Origin: Candidatus Electrothrix communis
GTDB lineage: Bacteria > Desulfobacterota > Desulfobulbia > Desulfobulbales > Desulfobulbaceae
DNA: 64,000 nucleotides
Reading direction: 5' to 3'
NCBI GenBank assembly: GCA_030644725.1
Contig: CP130629.1
Coordinates: 3,859,501 to 3,923,500 of the forward strand
Shown here one piece after another: positions 1 through 9,444 of the stretch; the first letter of the stretch is position 1, and every line of letters begins with the position of its first letter. The notes under the pieces are model-generated. The model was not told the origin of the DNA and did no database searches. It saw only the letters and a list, made by a program, of their open reading frames with translations. Made by a program: the position numbers and the translations under genes.

Positions 1-2
1 AC

Positions 3-290
3 TTAAATAGGCTGGAACGGTTACCAGACGCGCTACGGGAGCAGGTATTTGAGCAGCTTTTTGAGAGTGCTGAGATTGCCCGCTTTACCCCAGACCAGAT
101 ACGTTCCTATGAGAAGAGCCTGAAATTTTACCGGGATATGCAAAACACACTGGAGACTGCCAAAGAAGAAGGGAGAGTGTCTGGGCAATTAAAAATGGCG
201 AAGGGTTTGTTGGCACAGGAGATGTCGGTGTCTGAGATTGTGGCCATTTCAGATTTGACGGTAGAACAGATTAAGGAATTACTGGATTAA
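3..290 (+). CDS. C-terminal part of an Rpn/PDDEXK-type transposase-like nuclease (partial)
   Basis: An open frame enters from the left edge and ends at a TAA at 288-290; no start is in the window. The 95 visible residues are helical and charged, with a segment rich in Glu/Lys followed by AKGLLAQEMSVSEIVAISDL and a final LTVEQIKELLD. This kind of tail (a short helix-turn-helix-like repeat after a coiled region) is typical of the C-terminus of the Rpn family recombination-promoting nuclease/putative transposase group (PD-(D/E)XK fold). The catalytic part lies outside the window, so activity cannot be judged. The next gene is another PD-(D/E)XK-containing protein, and such genes often occur in scattered multiple copies. 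Family assignment is by tail pattern only and is moderately sure. Confidence 0.6.
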   Translation, partial: LNRLERLPDALREQVFEQLFESAEIARFTPDQIRSYEKSLKFYRDMQNTLETAKEEGRVSGQLKMAKGLLAQEMSVSEIVAISDLTVEQIKELLD

Positions 291-382
291 TCGGGCTTAA
301 TTATTTCCGTAAAGGCTTTGGTCAATCATTTGGTAAACGATCTCCGTTTGCCGGATGAACCAAAAAATAAACACCCCAAACC

Positions 383-1933
383 ATGAAATACCCCTTAGGT
401 GTCCAAACGTTCAGCAAGCTGATCGGCCAGAACTACGTCTATGTCGACAAGACAGCATTAATATATAAATTGGTGGATGAGGGTGAGTGGTATTTCTTCT
501 CTCGCCCCAGACGCTTTGGCAAGTCGGTCTTGGTATCGACCCTGGAGGCCTTGTTTCGTGGGGAAAAAGCGCTCTTTGAAGCGCTGTTCATCAGTACCAC
601 AGACTATGCCTTTGATAAACACCTCGTGATCAAACTGGAATTCACCAAAGCAAAAATTCTCAACGCAACCAGCTTTGAAGCTTTTATTTCGGAACAAGTC
701 ACTACCCTGGCAAAACAACATCAGATTCCACTGACCAGTGAGCGCTTCGAGCGACAGTTCGACCAGCTGGTGACCGGGCTTCACTTGCAAACAGGGAGAA
801 AAGTCGTCTTGTTAGTTGACGAATATGATAAGCCGCTGCTGAACACCTTGGAGACTGATCAACTTGCCGACGTGAAAACCTCCATGAATGCCTTTTACGG
901 GGTTGTGAAAGCCTTGGACGAACATCTGCGCTTTGTCTTTATAACCGGTGTTTCCAAGTTTTCCAAAGTGAGTGTTTTTTCAGGGATGAATAACCTTGAG
1001 GACATCAGTATGAGGAAAGACTACTCAGCCTTATGTGGGTATACCCAACAGGAACTGGATAATTATTTTGAGCAGGCACTGAAATCCTTAGCAGTAGCTG
1101 AGCAGAAAAAGCCAGATACAATAAAAAATGAAGTGAAACAGTGGTATAACGGCTATCGTTTCCACCGGAACGGGACAACCGTGTATAACCCCCACTCCAT
1201 CCTTTCCTTATGTAAAAATCAGGAGTTTGATAATTTTTGGTTTCAAAGCGCCACCCCGACATTTTTAATCAAGAGACTCAAAGCCAGACAGTATTTGCTG
1301 TCTGATCTGGATAACCTCTATATTTCCCCTGAAGGGTTGAACGCCAGCGAACCGGAACATACCAGCATACAGTCGTTGTTTGTTCAAACAGGCTACCTGA
1401 CCATCAGCGCCTGGACAGGGACTTTGTATCAACTTGATTTTCCTAACCGAGAAGTGCGTGATTCTTTTTATAAGTCCATTGTCGAGCACTATGCCTATGT
1501 GGAAAAGGGCATTGGGCCCATCTATATTGAGCAACTGGTCAAGGGCTTCAAAGACAAAAACTTGGAGCATGTTTTTGCTACTCTGAAACTATTTTTTGCC
1601 AATATCCCCTACGATATCAACATAGAACAAGAAAAATACTATCAGTCAATTTTTTTCGCTATCTTCAAACTGCTGGGATTTTTAATAGAAGCGGAAGTTA
1701 GGACCAACAAAGGACGCATCGACTGTGTCGTCCAAACGGAATTTTTTATTTATGTCTTGGAGTTCAAATTACACGGGACAGAAGATGACGCTTTGCAGCA
1801 GATCAAAGACAAACAGTATGCGCAAAAGTACCAAGGCAGCGGAAAGGAAATTATTTTATTGGGTGTAGAGTTTGATCGGCAAGAGCGTAATCTCGGCGCT
1901 TGGGTAGAAGAACGTCACCTGCAAGAGGGCTGA
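383..1933 (+). CDS. AAA-ATPase-like / PD-(D/E)XK nuclease superfamily protein
   Basis: A 516-residue protein of the AAA-ATPase_like plus DUF1703 (PD-(D/E)XK) type. The N-terminus YPLGVQTFSKLIG and VDKT at 21-24 are family hallmarks, followed by a degenerate Walker A, SRPRRFGKS at 40-48, and a Walker B LLVDEYDKP around 143-151. The C-terminal region around 445-465 has GRIDCVV and YVLEFK, the D...ExK core of a PD-(D/E)XK nuclease. The function is unknown; these proteins are abundant, multicopy and often thought to be linked to mobile DNA or defence. It stands alone, about 90 bp after the partial nuclease-like gene and followed by a hairpin repeat. Start ATG at 383 gives the full conserved N-terminus. 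Confidence 0.85.
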   Translation: MKYPLGVQTFSKLIGQNYVYVDKTALIYKLVDEGEWYFFSRPRRFGKSVLVSTLEALFRGEKALFEALFISTTDYAFDKHLVIKLEFTKAKILNATSFEAFISEQVTTLAKQHQIPLTSERFERQFDQLVTGLHLQTGRKVVLLVDEYDKPLLNTLETDQLADVKTSMNAFYGVVKALDEHLRFVFITGVSKFSKVSVFSGMNNLEDISMRKDYSALCGYTQQELDNYFEQALKSLAVAEQKKPDTIKNEVKQWYNGYRFHRNGTTVYNPHSILSLCKNQEFDNFWFQSATPTFLIKRLKARQYLLSDLDNLYISPEGLNASEPEHTSIQSLFVQTGYLTISAWTGTLYQLDFPNREVRDSFYKSIVEHYAYVEKGIGPIYIEQLVKGFKDKNLEHVFATLKLFFANIPYDINIEQEKYYQSIFFAIFKLLGFLIEAEVRTNKGRIDCVVQTEFFIYVLEFKLHGTEDDALQQIKDKQYAQKYQGSGKEIILLGVEFDRQERNLGAWVEERHLQEG

Positions 1934-2028
1934 ATTCAGGAGGGATGAAAAGGGCATCCGCCAGCATGAGTACAAGAATACCTATCTTTTCACCTGGCAA
2001 AAAAAATATTGAAATGGTCCCATACAAA

Positions 2029-2106
2029 GGGCGAACCTCTGTGTTCGCCCTGAATACCCCCCGCAGTATATACGGTATATAAACGGGCAGGCACAAGGGC
2101 CTGCCC
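2029..2106. repeat. Intergenic hairpin repeat (GGGCGAAC/GGGCAGG type)
   Basis: Two perfect hairpins lie side by side between convergent genes. The first is GGGCGAAC (2029-2036), a 6-nt loop, GTTCGCCC (2043-2050). The second is GGGCAGG (2085-2091), an 8-nt loop, CCTGCCC (2100-2106). The GGGCGAAC hairpin recurs at 12648-12668, so this is a dispersed repeat family rather than a one-off terminator. It has no T-tract directly after either stem. Confidence 0.75.
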
Positions 2107-2124
2107 CTCCAAACGCTAATTCCT

Positions 2125-4491
2125 TTAGGAAAGAAACCGAATATTATTCTCGCTCGGTTTCATCTCCGGGTTAGGAAGAATGATGATGCTTACCTGGTGT
2201 TTATTTTCCAGCTCCATGAGTTCAGCCCGTTTCTTATTGAGAAGATATTGCCCGACCTCAAGAGGCAGGTTCGCCTCCACTCGTTTTATTTTCTTGCGGG
2301 TTACGCCGGTCTGGATGCGACGGAGATAATAGAGTGCCAAGGTCTCTACAGATCGGACCACACCACGTCCTTCGCAATGTTCGCAACGGCGATAGCTGCC
2401 TTTTTCAATGGGCGCACCCATTTTCTGGCGGGAGATCTGCATCAGGCCGAAGCGGGAGATCCGGCTGATATCAACCTTGGCCTTATCTCGCTTCATAGCA
2501 TTTTTGACCTGCCGTTCCACCTCTCTGATATTGCCCTTGCTGCGCATATCAATAAAATCCACCACAATCAAACCGCCCAGATCCCGCAGGCGGAGCTGGC
2601 GGGCCAGTTCTTCCCCAGCCTCCATATTGGCCAGAAAGATGGATTTTTCAAAATCACCCTTTTGGGAGGTCCGACCGGAGTTCACATCAATGGCCACCAG
2701 GGCCTCGGTGGGATCAATCACAATGGATCCGCCCGAAGGCAGCTGCACCTGGGGTTGGTAAATAGATTCGATTTGTTCTTCAATATTACTCTGATTGAAG
2801 ATCGGTTTTGATCCTCGATGCAATCTGACCAGGACCTTTTTCTGGCGAGCAGGGAGCATATCAACGAACTTTGCCACCTGATTATAGGAATCCTCGGTAT
2901 CAACAATGATTTCCTGGATGTCCTGGGTGAAATGGTCCCGAAGGAAACGATGGACCGTGTCCTGGTCCTCATAAACCAAGGCCGGAGTCTGAGAGGTCTG
3001 ACCTCGTTTTTTGATTTCCGTCCACAGCCCGGTCAGGTAGTGCAGATCCTGTTGCAGGGCGGTCTTGGTGATTTCAGCACTGGCGGTCCGGACGATATAG
3101 CCGATGCCCTCGGGGATATTGAAGTCGGACATAATCTCACGCAACCGACTCCGTCGCTGTTCCCCGGAAATCTTCCGGGAGATGCCCGCACTGTCGCTAC
3201 CTGGCATAAGCACCAGACAACGTCCTGGCAGGGAAAGAAAGGTCGTCATGTTAGCACCTTTATTACCCGTGACCTCTTTGACCACCTGAACCAGGACTTC
3301 TTGACCGCGTTTTATCACATCTTCGATCTTGAGCTTCTTCCACTGCTGTTGGTCGATCAGCTTGCGGCTCTGCTCGCTGAGATCCTGCCGATAATACTCC
3401 GGATGGATGTCGGTAAAGGGCAGGAATCCGTTACGGCCTGTGCCGATCTCCACAAAGGCTGCCTGTAGGTTGGCCTCGATAGAGACGATACGACCTTTAT
3501 AGATATTATTCTTGGTTCGCTCGCGCACCACCGTGTTGACGTGGAACGACTCAAGGCGACCGTCTTCCACCTGGGCGATACGGCATTCTTCAGGCTCTTC
3601 CGCATTGATCAGCAGTCGGATCTTTTGTTTTTTCTTCGGCTCCTGCCCGCTTTCCTCTTCAGTGTCCTCTACGATATCATCTTCTTCGGAGTAATCGCTT
3701 TTTGTTGTCGGGGCAGATGAGGTGCTCTGTTTTTTTCGGTTATTATTTCTTGGCCTTGAGGGCCTGCTTTTCTGGGTGCCTTCCCGACTGTCGTCCTTTT
3801 GACCGTCCTTTTGCACCTCAGATTCCTGCTTGGCCTCTTCCTTTTCTACGGCCTCTGCTGTTTCCTGTTGGGCAGGACTCGGCTTTTTTCCCCGTCTGCG
3901 CGGTCTGCGTGAGGGCTTTTTCTTTTCTTCCTGAATCTCGGTGGACTCGGCTTGTTCCGGCGCCTTTGCCTGCGGCTTTGTCTGCTGAGCAGGGGCTGTC
4001 TTCTCCGCTGCGGTTTCCTGTGTTTTCTTTATAGGGGGCTTTGCCTTGGCTGGTTGCGCTGCTTTGGCTGGTGCCTGCTTGGTCGGGCGCTTACCCCGAG
4101 GAGACGGTGTTGCTTGTGTTGTTTTCCCGGTTTGCTCAACCTGCTCGGCGTTCTCTTTTTTCTCAGCCTGATCGATCTTTTTGCTCTTGGCTGGTCGCGG
4201 TTTCCTGGGAGTTACCGGTTTTGATTCTGCTGATTTAGCTTCTGTCGGTTTGGCTTTAACAGTCCTGGCTTTTGTCGGTTTTGGTTCTACCGATTTAGCT
4301 TCTACCGGGGTTGCTTTTACAGGTTTGGCCTTTGTCGGTTTCACTTCTACCGCTTTTATCTGATCATTTCCTTGATCAGTTTTTTCAGCCTTTTTCTTCT
4401 TGAAATTTTTCCACCAGGCACCAGTGCTTACCTTGCGAATTTTTTCTGTTTTCGGTTGTTCTTTCGTCTTTTTTTCCGTTTCATTGGTCAT
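2125..4491 (-). CDS. Ribonuclease E/G family protein with long N-terminal disordered arm
   Basis: A 788-residue RNase E/G endoribonuclease, which processes rRNA/tRNA and initiates mRNA decay. Residues 1 to about 300 are low complexity, Lys/Pro/Ala/Glu rich, with repeated KPTKAKP/EAKS-like units. The catalytic part follows: an S1 RNA-binding region (NNIYKGRIVSIEANLQAAFV, about 328-350), metal-binding Asp602 (AIDVNSG) and Asp645 (VVDFIDM), and a CxxC Zn-link (CEHCEGRG, about 701). The chain ends about 90 residues after the Zn-link, so there is no C-terminal scaffold as in E. coli RNase E; the disordered arm is N-terminal instead. The start ATG at 4491 has GTAGGAA 9 nt upstream. It could be called rne or rng; the arm favours neither. 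Confidence 0.95.
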   Translation of the reverse strand: MTNETEKKTKEQPKTEKIRKVSTGAWWKNFKKKKAEKTDQGNDQIKAVEVKPTKAKPVKATPVEAKSVEPKPTKARTVKAKPTEAKSAESKPVTPRKPRPAKSKKIDQAEKKENAEQVEQTGKTTQATPSPRGKRPTKQAPAKAAQPAKAKPPIKKTQETAAEKTAPAQQTKPQAKAPEQAESTEIQEEKKKPSRRPRRRGKKPSPAQQETAEAVEKEEAKQESEVQKDGQKDDSREGTQKSRPSRPRNNNRKKQSTSSAPTTKSDYSEEDDIVEDTEEESGQEPKKKQKIRLLINAEEPEECRIAQVEDGRLESFHVNTVVRERTKNNIYKGRIVSIEANLQAAFVEIGTGRNGFLPFTDIHPEYYRQDLSEQSRKLIDQQQWKKLKIEDVIKRGQEVLVQVVKEVTGNKGANMTTFLSLPGRCLVLMPGSDSAGISRKISGEQRRSRLREIMSDFNIPEGIGYIVRTASAEITKTALQQDLHYLTGLWTEIKKRGQTSQTPALVYEDQDTVHRFLRDHFTQDIQEIIVDTEDSYNQVAKFVDMLPARQKKVLVRLHRGSKPIFNQSNIEEQIESIYQPQVQLPSGGSIVIDPTEALVAIDVNSGRTSQKGDFEKSIFLANMEAGEELARQLRLRDLGGLIVVDFIDMRSKGNIREVERQVKNAMKRDKAKVDISRISRFGLMQISRQKMGAPIEKGSYRRCEHCEGRGVVRSVETLALYYLRRIQTGVTRKKIKRVEANLPLEVGQYLLNKKRAELMELENKHQVSIIILPNPEMKPSENNIRFLS

Positions 4492-4581
4492 TGTGCAATG
4501 TTCCTACTCTAAGATAAACAATATAAGCTCCTGCCCCCGTTTTTGGGTGCAGCACCTTGGGATGGACATGTGGAGGTGCAT

Positions 4582-5565
4582 CTATTGATAAAAGATGCTG
4601 TCCCCATGGGCTCGTTTTTGTATGCGACCATCCTGTACAAGGGCTTCAAGCAGCAGCTCAACCTTTTTCGCTCCTCCCAGATGAAAGGTGCGATTGATAT
4701 CAGCGGCCGTACATGGCCGCCGTTTTAACATCTCGACAAGCTCAACCGTGAAGGCCTGTTTATCAGCTTCACGATCAAGATTGAAAAAAAACTTTTTCGG
4801 GTCTTCCGACTCGTCATCCTGGTTTGCTTTAAAGGCCAGCAGGTCAACGGGGCGTAAGGGGTTGTCTTCCTGGAATTGACGCGAAATGGCCGCCATGCTC
4901 TGTTTGTTCAGAGGGCGGGCAAAGGATTCCAGGGGTGGGCGGGCAACTGTATTCAGCTGGATGCGATCAAGCCGCATCCGATTGACTGCCTGGCGGAGTG
5001 CCGCCACTTCCTCGGCAGAATCGTTGATGCCCTCGACAAAGAGGATCTCCAGCCATATCTTTCCGTCATATTGACGGGAGAAGGTGACCATACCGTCAAT
5101 GACCTCTTCAAGGTCAACGCAGGCTGCCGGACGATCAATCTTTCTGAAGCCTGCGGGCAGAGCCGAGTCCAGCGAAGGAATCACCACGTCGGCCAGAGAC
5201 ATCTCTTGACGAACCTGAGGATCCGTGAGGGTTGTCCCGTTGGTCAGCACGGCAATCGGCTTTGCCGCAGTTTTTTTCAGATGCGCGATAATTTCCCCGA
5301 AATGTGCATGCAGCGTGGGTTCACCGCTGGCGGTCACCGTGATGAAATCCAGCTCGGCAACACGCTCCTGATCCAGACAAAAGGCGTCTATCTCCGCCTT
5401 GATGTCCCGGAACGGGGCATACTCTGCTCGTTCACAGGTCAAATGGACTGTGGCGCCGACTTCGCAATATATGCAGTTGAGGGTGCAGATTTTATCCTGG
5501 AAAAGATCCACTCCGAGAGAGCGTCCGAGTCGCCGGGAATTTACCGGACCGAAGATATGATTCAT
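4582..5565 (-). CDS. Radical SAM protein (COG0731-like)
   Basis: Radical SAM iron-sulfur enzyme of unknown substrate. The conserved start FGPVNSRRLGRSLGVDL precedes the cluster motif CTLNCIYC (CxxxCxxC), and VTASGEPTLH supplies the family's GEP-type SAM-binding stretch. The C-terminus has a winged-helix-like segment (RRPCTAADINRTF). The frame is open to a TTG at 5598 (338 codons), but no ribosome site supports that; I chose the internal ATG at 5565 because family members begin right before the FGPV motif. It lies 90 bp after the RNase E/G start on the same strand and probably forms its own transcript. The function in this family is not established. Confidence 0.85.
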   Translation of the reverse strand: MNHIFGPVNSRRLGRSLGVDLFQDKICTLNCIYCEVGATVHLTCERAEYAPFRDIKAEIDAFCLDQERVAELDFITVTASGEPTLHAHFGEIIAHLKKTAAKPIAVLTNGTTLTDPQVRQEMSLADVVIPSLDSALPAGFRKIDRPAACVDLEEVIDGMVTFSRQYDGKIWLEILFVEGINDSAEEVAALRQAVNRMRLDRIQLNTVARPPLESFARPLNKQSMAAISRQFQEDNPLRPVDLLAFKANQDDESEDPKKFFFNLDREADKQAFTVELVEMLKRRPCTAADINRTFHLGGAKKVELLLEALVQDGRIQKRAHGDSIFYQ

Positions 5566-5805
5566 AGAAAAAGCATAGGGCGCATCAGATGCTGCCAAGC
5601 ATCATATTAATGGAGCATTATACTACCGGAAGAATGGAAAATACAAGATCGGAATACGGAGTCCGAGTATTATCTTGAATACGTATAATATAACCGTTCG
5701 TCATAAAACAATTTATTGTTTTTGGCAAGGCTAATTTATCTGTTTTTTTGTTCGAAATATTGCAGAGCGTTTCAGTTGTCCCGGTACTTCCTTACTCCTT
5801 TTTCC

Positions 5806-5834
5806 TTGACACGAGAAGGTGGGGAGCGTAAATT
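5806..5834 (+). promoter_or_regulatory. Sigma-70-type promoter of the lptD transcript
   Basis: TTGACA at 5806-5811 and TAAATT at 5829-5834 are separated by exactly 17 nt. Transcription would begin near 5841, directly at the upstream ATG (5842) that lacks a ribosome site, which argues that translation starts further down at GTG 5908. Confidence 0.65.
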
Positions 5835-5907
5835 CGTGTAGATGACAACCTTGAATTTTCATAATTATTTCTTCCTCTTTCGAATAAAATTACAGGAGTA
5901 TATTGAG

Positions 5908-8406
5908 GTGCATTACCGAACCCCCTTTTTCCTCTTTATAACGGTTGGTTGTTTTCTGGGAGCATTTTGCATATTTAATCCCATAGATGCTCGTGCAGAG
6001 GCTGTCAGAGCGATGCAGTGGGAAATCACTGCTGATAAACTCACCAGGTTTGAAGACCCTGCCAGCGTAATCGCAGAAGGCAATGTTATCCTAAAAAAAA
6101 TAGAAAATATAACCGGGTCTGCTCAAGAAAAAAAGGGCAAAAAAGATTGGGGCGATCTTCTTGGTGAAGATACTTCGCCAGCGGACGAGAGCAACGATAC
6201 CAAAGATAGCCAGGCCGCTGACGCCCTCCCGAAGGAAGGTGGTGAAGCGTCATTGATCTCTCCGAAAAAAGCTCCTACCTTACAGGATGCGAATTTTGCG
6301 GATTCCGAGGAACAAGGGGAAACCGCTGAAGCAGATACGGATCAGGATGAGGAACAGGTTGTCGGTTCCGCTGTTATCAGCACCATCAAGGCGGATTGGG
6401 TGGTGTATGATATGGACCTGGGAACGGTCAAACTGCGTGGCAACGTGTTTCTTGATATTGGCCCGGATAAAGTGAGTGCCAGCGAGGGTGTTGTTCATCT
6501 GACCAGGGAAACGGCCTCGTTTACCGATGCAACTATTATCCGGCAGTATAAGGATATGCGTGTTGAAGGGCGGGTTATTGAGAAGACCGGAGAACTTACC
6601 TATCATATTGAAGACGGCTGGCTGATCACCTGTAAGCTGAAAGACGGGGAAAAACCTCCGTGGAGCTTCCATGCTGCTGATGCCGAAATCACCGACGGAG
6701 GGTATGCTTTTCTGAAACATGCTACCTTCCGAATCAAAGGGGTGCCTGTCCTGTACTCGCCTATTATGATGCTGCCTGCTAAGCGAAACCGTCAGACAGG
6801 TTTTCTCTTTCCTTCTGCTTCCCTGTCAGAGCGGGATGGGTTCAGTCTGGAGTGGCCGCTTTTTATAAACCTCTCTCCGAGCAGCGACATTACGCTGTAT
6901 CCCCATTATCTTGCCGAGCGGGGCTTCATGGCAGGGGCTGAAGCTCGTTATATGCTGGATCAGAATTCAAAGGGAACAGTGATTGCAAATTTCCTGAATG
7001 ACGATCTCAGCGATATCAATAATCCCGATAATGCTGAGTATTACGCCGAAGGCGGATACACCCATACCAATCAGAATCGCTATTGGGTACGAGGAAAGGC
7101 GGATCAGAAATTCGGTGGGTGGACAACTCGGCTTAATATTGATCTTGTTTCTGATCAGGATTATCTCGACGAATTCAGTAATGGCTATAGCGGGTACTCT
7201 GTGAGCGATCAGCGGTTTTCTGATCAGTTCGGACGTGGATTACAGGACAGAAATACTTATGAGCGAGAAAACAAGCTGACCACCCTTCGTTCCTGGTCCA
7301 ACGGAACCTCCCTAGAGGCAACGCTGAAAGGGATTGATGATCTGCGTGAATATAGTGATGACAGCGGCTCTACAGCGCTGTCGACATTTCCGGAGGTCAA
7401 ATACAGCGGTTTGGTTCCCTTGTATGACACGGACGTGGATTTTTCCTGGGATGCCAATTACGTTTATTATAAACGTGACGTGGGCGTGGAGGCGCAACGT
7501 ATTGACCTCCATCCTAAATTGAAAGTTGCCCTTCCCATGCTGAGTGAGTATCTGGAGACCACCGTCGGTGTAGGTGTCCGAGATACCATGTATATGATTG
7601 ATGATAATGGTGACGAGGATTGGCAGGATAGTGATAGCGAGAATCGTTTGCTTGCTGATGTGAACGGAGAAATCGCCACAACCTTGCGCAGGGATTTTTT
7701 GGGCAACGTCAAAGGGGGGGCTTCATGGAGCCATATACTACGACCTTTTGTTCGCTATACCTATGTAACAGATCCAGATGAGGATAATCTGCCGCTGTTT
7801 GACTCAGTCGACAGTATTGGTGATCAGAATCGGATTACCTACGGGTTGAATAATTTTTTCACTGTCTCCGAGATGAGAGATGATGAGGAGTATGAACGGG
7901 ATTACGGGTATATCAAGCTGCAACAGAACTATGATCTCCGTGACGTGGCCTCTGAGGAGCCTCTTTCTGATGTCCAATTCCGTCTCTCCTGGACTCCTTG
8001 GCAGAACATGAACTTCAAGTACTCCACTGATATTGATGTGTATGATAACGATTTTACACAGCATAGCGTTGAGAGCGATTACCGCAATAGTCGGGGCGAT
8101 TTGCTTTCTTTTGACTATCTCTTTTATGCCGGTGCCACTGATGAGGCAGAAGATACCAGTTCGATTAGGCTGTTTACCCGGATTAGTCTGATCTATGATT
8201 TTGCTATGGGCTATGCCCTGGAGCGGTCTATCGAAGATTCCGTGACCATAGCGGAGAAGGTCAGTCTGAGTTACAATCCTTCTTGCTGGTCAGTGGAACT
8301 GGTGGCTGATGTCACGCCGGATAACGAACAGATTATGGTCCTGTTCAAGTTGGCCAATATCGGCGCACCCTTTGGTGTGGACCTCATGGGAAGCAGTGAT
8401 GAATAG
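5908..8406 (+). CDS. lptD: LPS-assembly outer-membrane protein LptD
   Basis: LptD is the outer-membrane beta-barrel that, with LptE, inserts lipopolysaccharide into the outer leaflet. The N-terminal periplasmic OstA/LptA-like domain is visible (MQWEITADKLTRFEDPASVI, then VKLRGNVFLDIGPDKVSASE) and is interrupted by an acidic insert of about 100 residues. The conserved YSPIMMLPAKRNRQTGFLFP stretch marks the entry to the barrel. The frame is open from ATG 5842, but GTG at 5908 has AGGAG 9 nt upstream and gives a clean signal peptide ending near DARAEA; I prefer it (832 aa). It heads a run of + strand housekeeping genes. Its presence shows an LPS-bearing outer membrane. Confidence 0.92.
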   Translation: MHYRTPFFLFITVGCFLGAFCIFNPIDARAEAVRAMQWEITADKLTRFEDPASVIAEGNVILKKIENITGSAQEKKGKKDWGDLLGEDTSPADESNDTKDSQAADALPKEGGEASLISPKKAPTLQDANFADSEEQGETAEADTDQDEEQVVGSAVISTIKADWVVYDMDLGTVKLRGNVFLDIGPDKVSASEGVVHLTRETASFTDATIIRQYKDMRVEGRVIEKTGELTYHIEDGWLITCKLKDGEKPPWSFHAADAEITDGGYAFLKHATFRIKGVPVLYSPIMMLPAKRNRQTGFLFPSASLSERDGFSLEWPLFINLSPSSDITLYPHYLAERGFMAGAEARYMLDQNSKGTVIANFLNDDLSDINNPDNAEYYAEGGYTHTNQNRYWVRGKADQKFGGWTTRLNIDLVSDQDYLDEFSNGYSGYSVSDQRFSDQFGRGLQDRNTYERENKLTTLRSWSNGTSLEATLKGIDDLREYSDDSGSTALSTFPEVKYSGLVPLYDTDVDFSWDANYVYYKRDVGVEAQRIDLHPKLKVALPMLSEYLETTVGVGVRDTMYMIDDNGDEDWQDSDSENRLLADVNGEIATTLRRDFLGNVKGGASWSHILRPFVRYTYVTDPDEDNLPLFDSVDSIGDQNRITYGLNNFFTVSEMRDDEEYERDYGYIKLQQNYDLRDVASEEPLSDVQFRLSWTPWQNMNFKYSTDIDVYDNDFTQHSVESDYRNSRGDLLSFDYLFYAGATDEAEDTSSIRLFTRISLIYDFAMGYALERSIEDSVTIAEKVSLSYNPSCWSVELVADVTPDNEQIMVLFKLANIGAPFGVDLMGSSDE

Positions 8407-8439
8407 AAGGCGACGAGGATCACAGCCTGGAGCTTCACA

Positions 8440-9414
8440 ATGAACTCTCTTGATGTGTTTAACGGCGATGCCGACGGTATCTGTGCCCTTCACCAACTGC
8501 GCCTGCATGAGCCTCGTCCGGACGCCCGATTGCTCAGTGGGGTAAAGCGAGATATCGCCCTGCTTGAACAGGTAACCGAGGTGAGCAATACTGCACTCAC
8601 GGTCCTTGATATTTCCCTTGATCGGAACAGAGAAAGCCTGGAAAAGATCCTGGCTGGCGGGAACACGGTATTCTATGCGGATCATCATTACGCTGGTGAA
8701 CTCCCGAACTCGGAACGCCTCACAACTCATATTGACCCACAGCCTCTGATCTGCACCTCGTTGATAATCAATCAGCTCCTTGCAGGGAAATACGCCCTCT
8801 GGGCGGTTGTCGGTGCCTTTGGCGATAATCTTGATGAAGTGGCTGAACAGCTTGCTCGGCAATTAGGGGTTGACCAGGCCGCCCTTATCCTGCTCAGGGA
8901 AACAGGGATTCTGCTGAACTATAACGGCTATGGCGCATCGTTGGAGGATCTCTTTTTTGATCCTGTTGAGCTCTTTCGCCAGGTGCAGCCTTATGCAGAC
9001 CCGCGCGATTTTTATGCTGATGCAGCTGCATTGCGGACCCTGAAGCAGGGGTATCAGGACGATATGGAGCAGGCAATGTCCTTTGACCCTATGCATCAGG
9101 ACAGCTCTGGACGTGTTTATCAGCTGCCTGCTGAGGCCTGGTCTCGAAGGGTGGCAGGAGTATACTCCAATACCTTGGCCCGGCAAAAACCAGAACTCGC
9201 CCATGCCCTCCTGACGGAAAACGATGACCAATCTCTGCGCATCAGTGTGCGTGCTCCTCTGCGTCATCGCAATGGAGCCGATGTTCTTTGCCGCCAGTTT
9301 CCCAGCGGCGGCGGTCGAGCTGCGGCCGCCGGAATCAATGCCCTGCCTCCAGAGCAGCTTGATGATTTTATCAGGGCCTTCAGCGAGCAGTTCCATACGT
9401 CTGATTCTGTTTGA
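8440..9414 (+). CDS. DHH superfamily phosphoesterase
   Basis: A 324-residue protein with the DHH-family motifs: NGDADGICA near the N-terminus (motif I, Mn-binding), VLDISLDRN (motif II) and ADHHYAG (motif III, the DHH signature). The C-terminus carries FPSGGGRAAAAGIN, the DHHA1 substrate-binding motif. DHH proteins cleave phosphodiester or pyrophosphate bonds in nucleotides or short oligonucleotides; the substrate here cannot be told from sequence. It is shorter than RecJ and lacks NrnA-specific features that I could pick out. It lies 33 bp after lptD and 30 bp before the transglycosylase, so co-transcription is likely. Confidence 0.85.
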   Translation: MNSLDVFNGDADGICALHQLRLHEPRPDARLLSGVKRDIALLEQVTEVSNTALTVLDISLDRNRESLEKILAGGNTVFYADHHYAGELPNSERLTTHIDPQPLICTSLIINQLLAGKYALWAVVGAFGDNLDEVAEQLARQLGVDQAALILLRETGILLNYNGYGASLEDLFFDPVELFRQVQPYADPRDFYADAAALRTLKQGYQDDMEQAMSFDPMHQDSSGRVYQLPAEAWSRRVAGVYSNTLARQKPELAHALLTENDDQSLRISVRAPLRHRNGADVLCRQFPSGGGRAAAAGINALPPEQLDDFIRAFSEQFHTSDSV

Positions 9415-9444
9415 TCCAAGCTCTCCTTTCACCCTTTATTTATT

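Noticed and set aside
4876-5610. Plus-strand open frame opposite the radical SAM gene
   Set aside because: Shadow of the conserved minus-strand gene that carries CxxxCxxC and the FGPV start motif.
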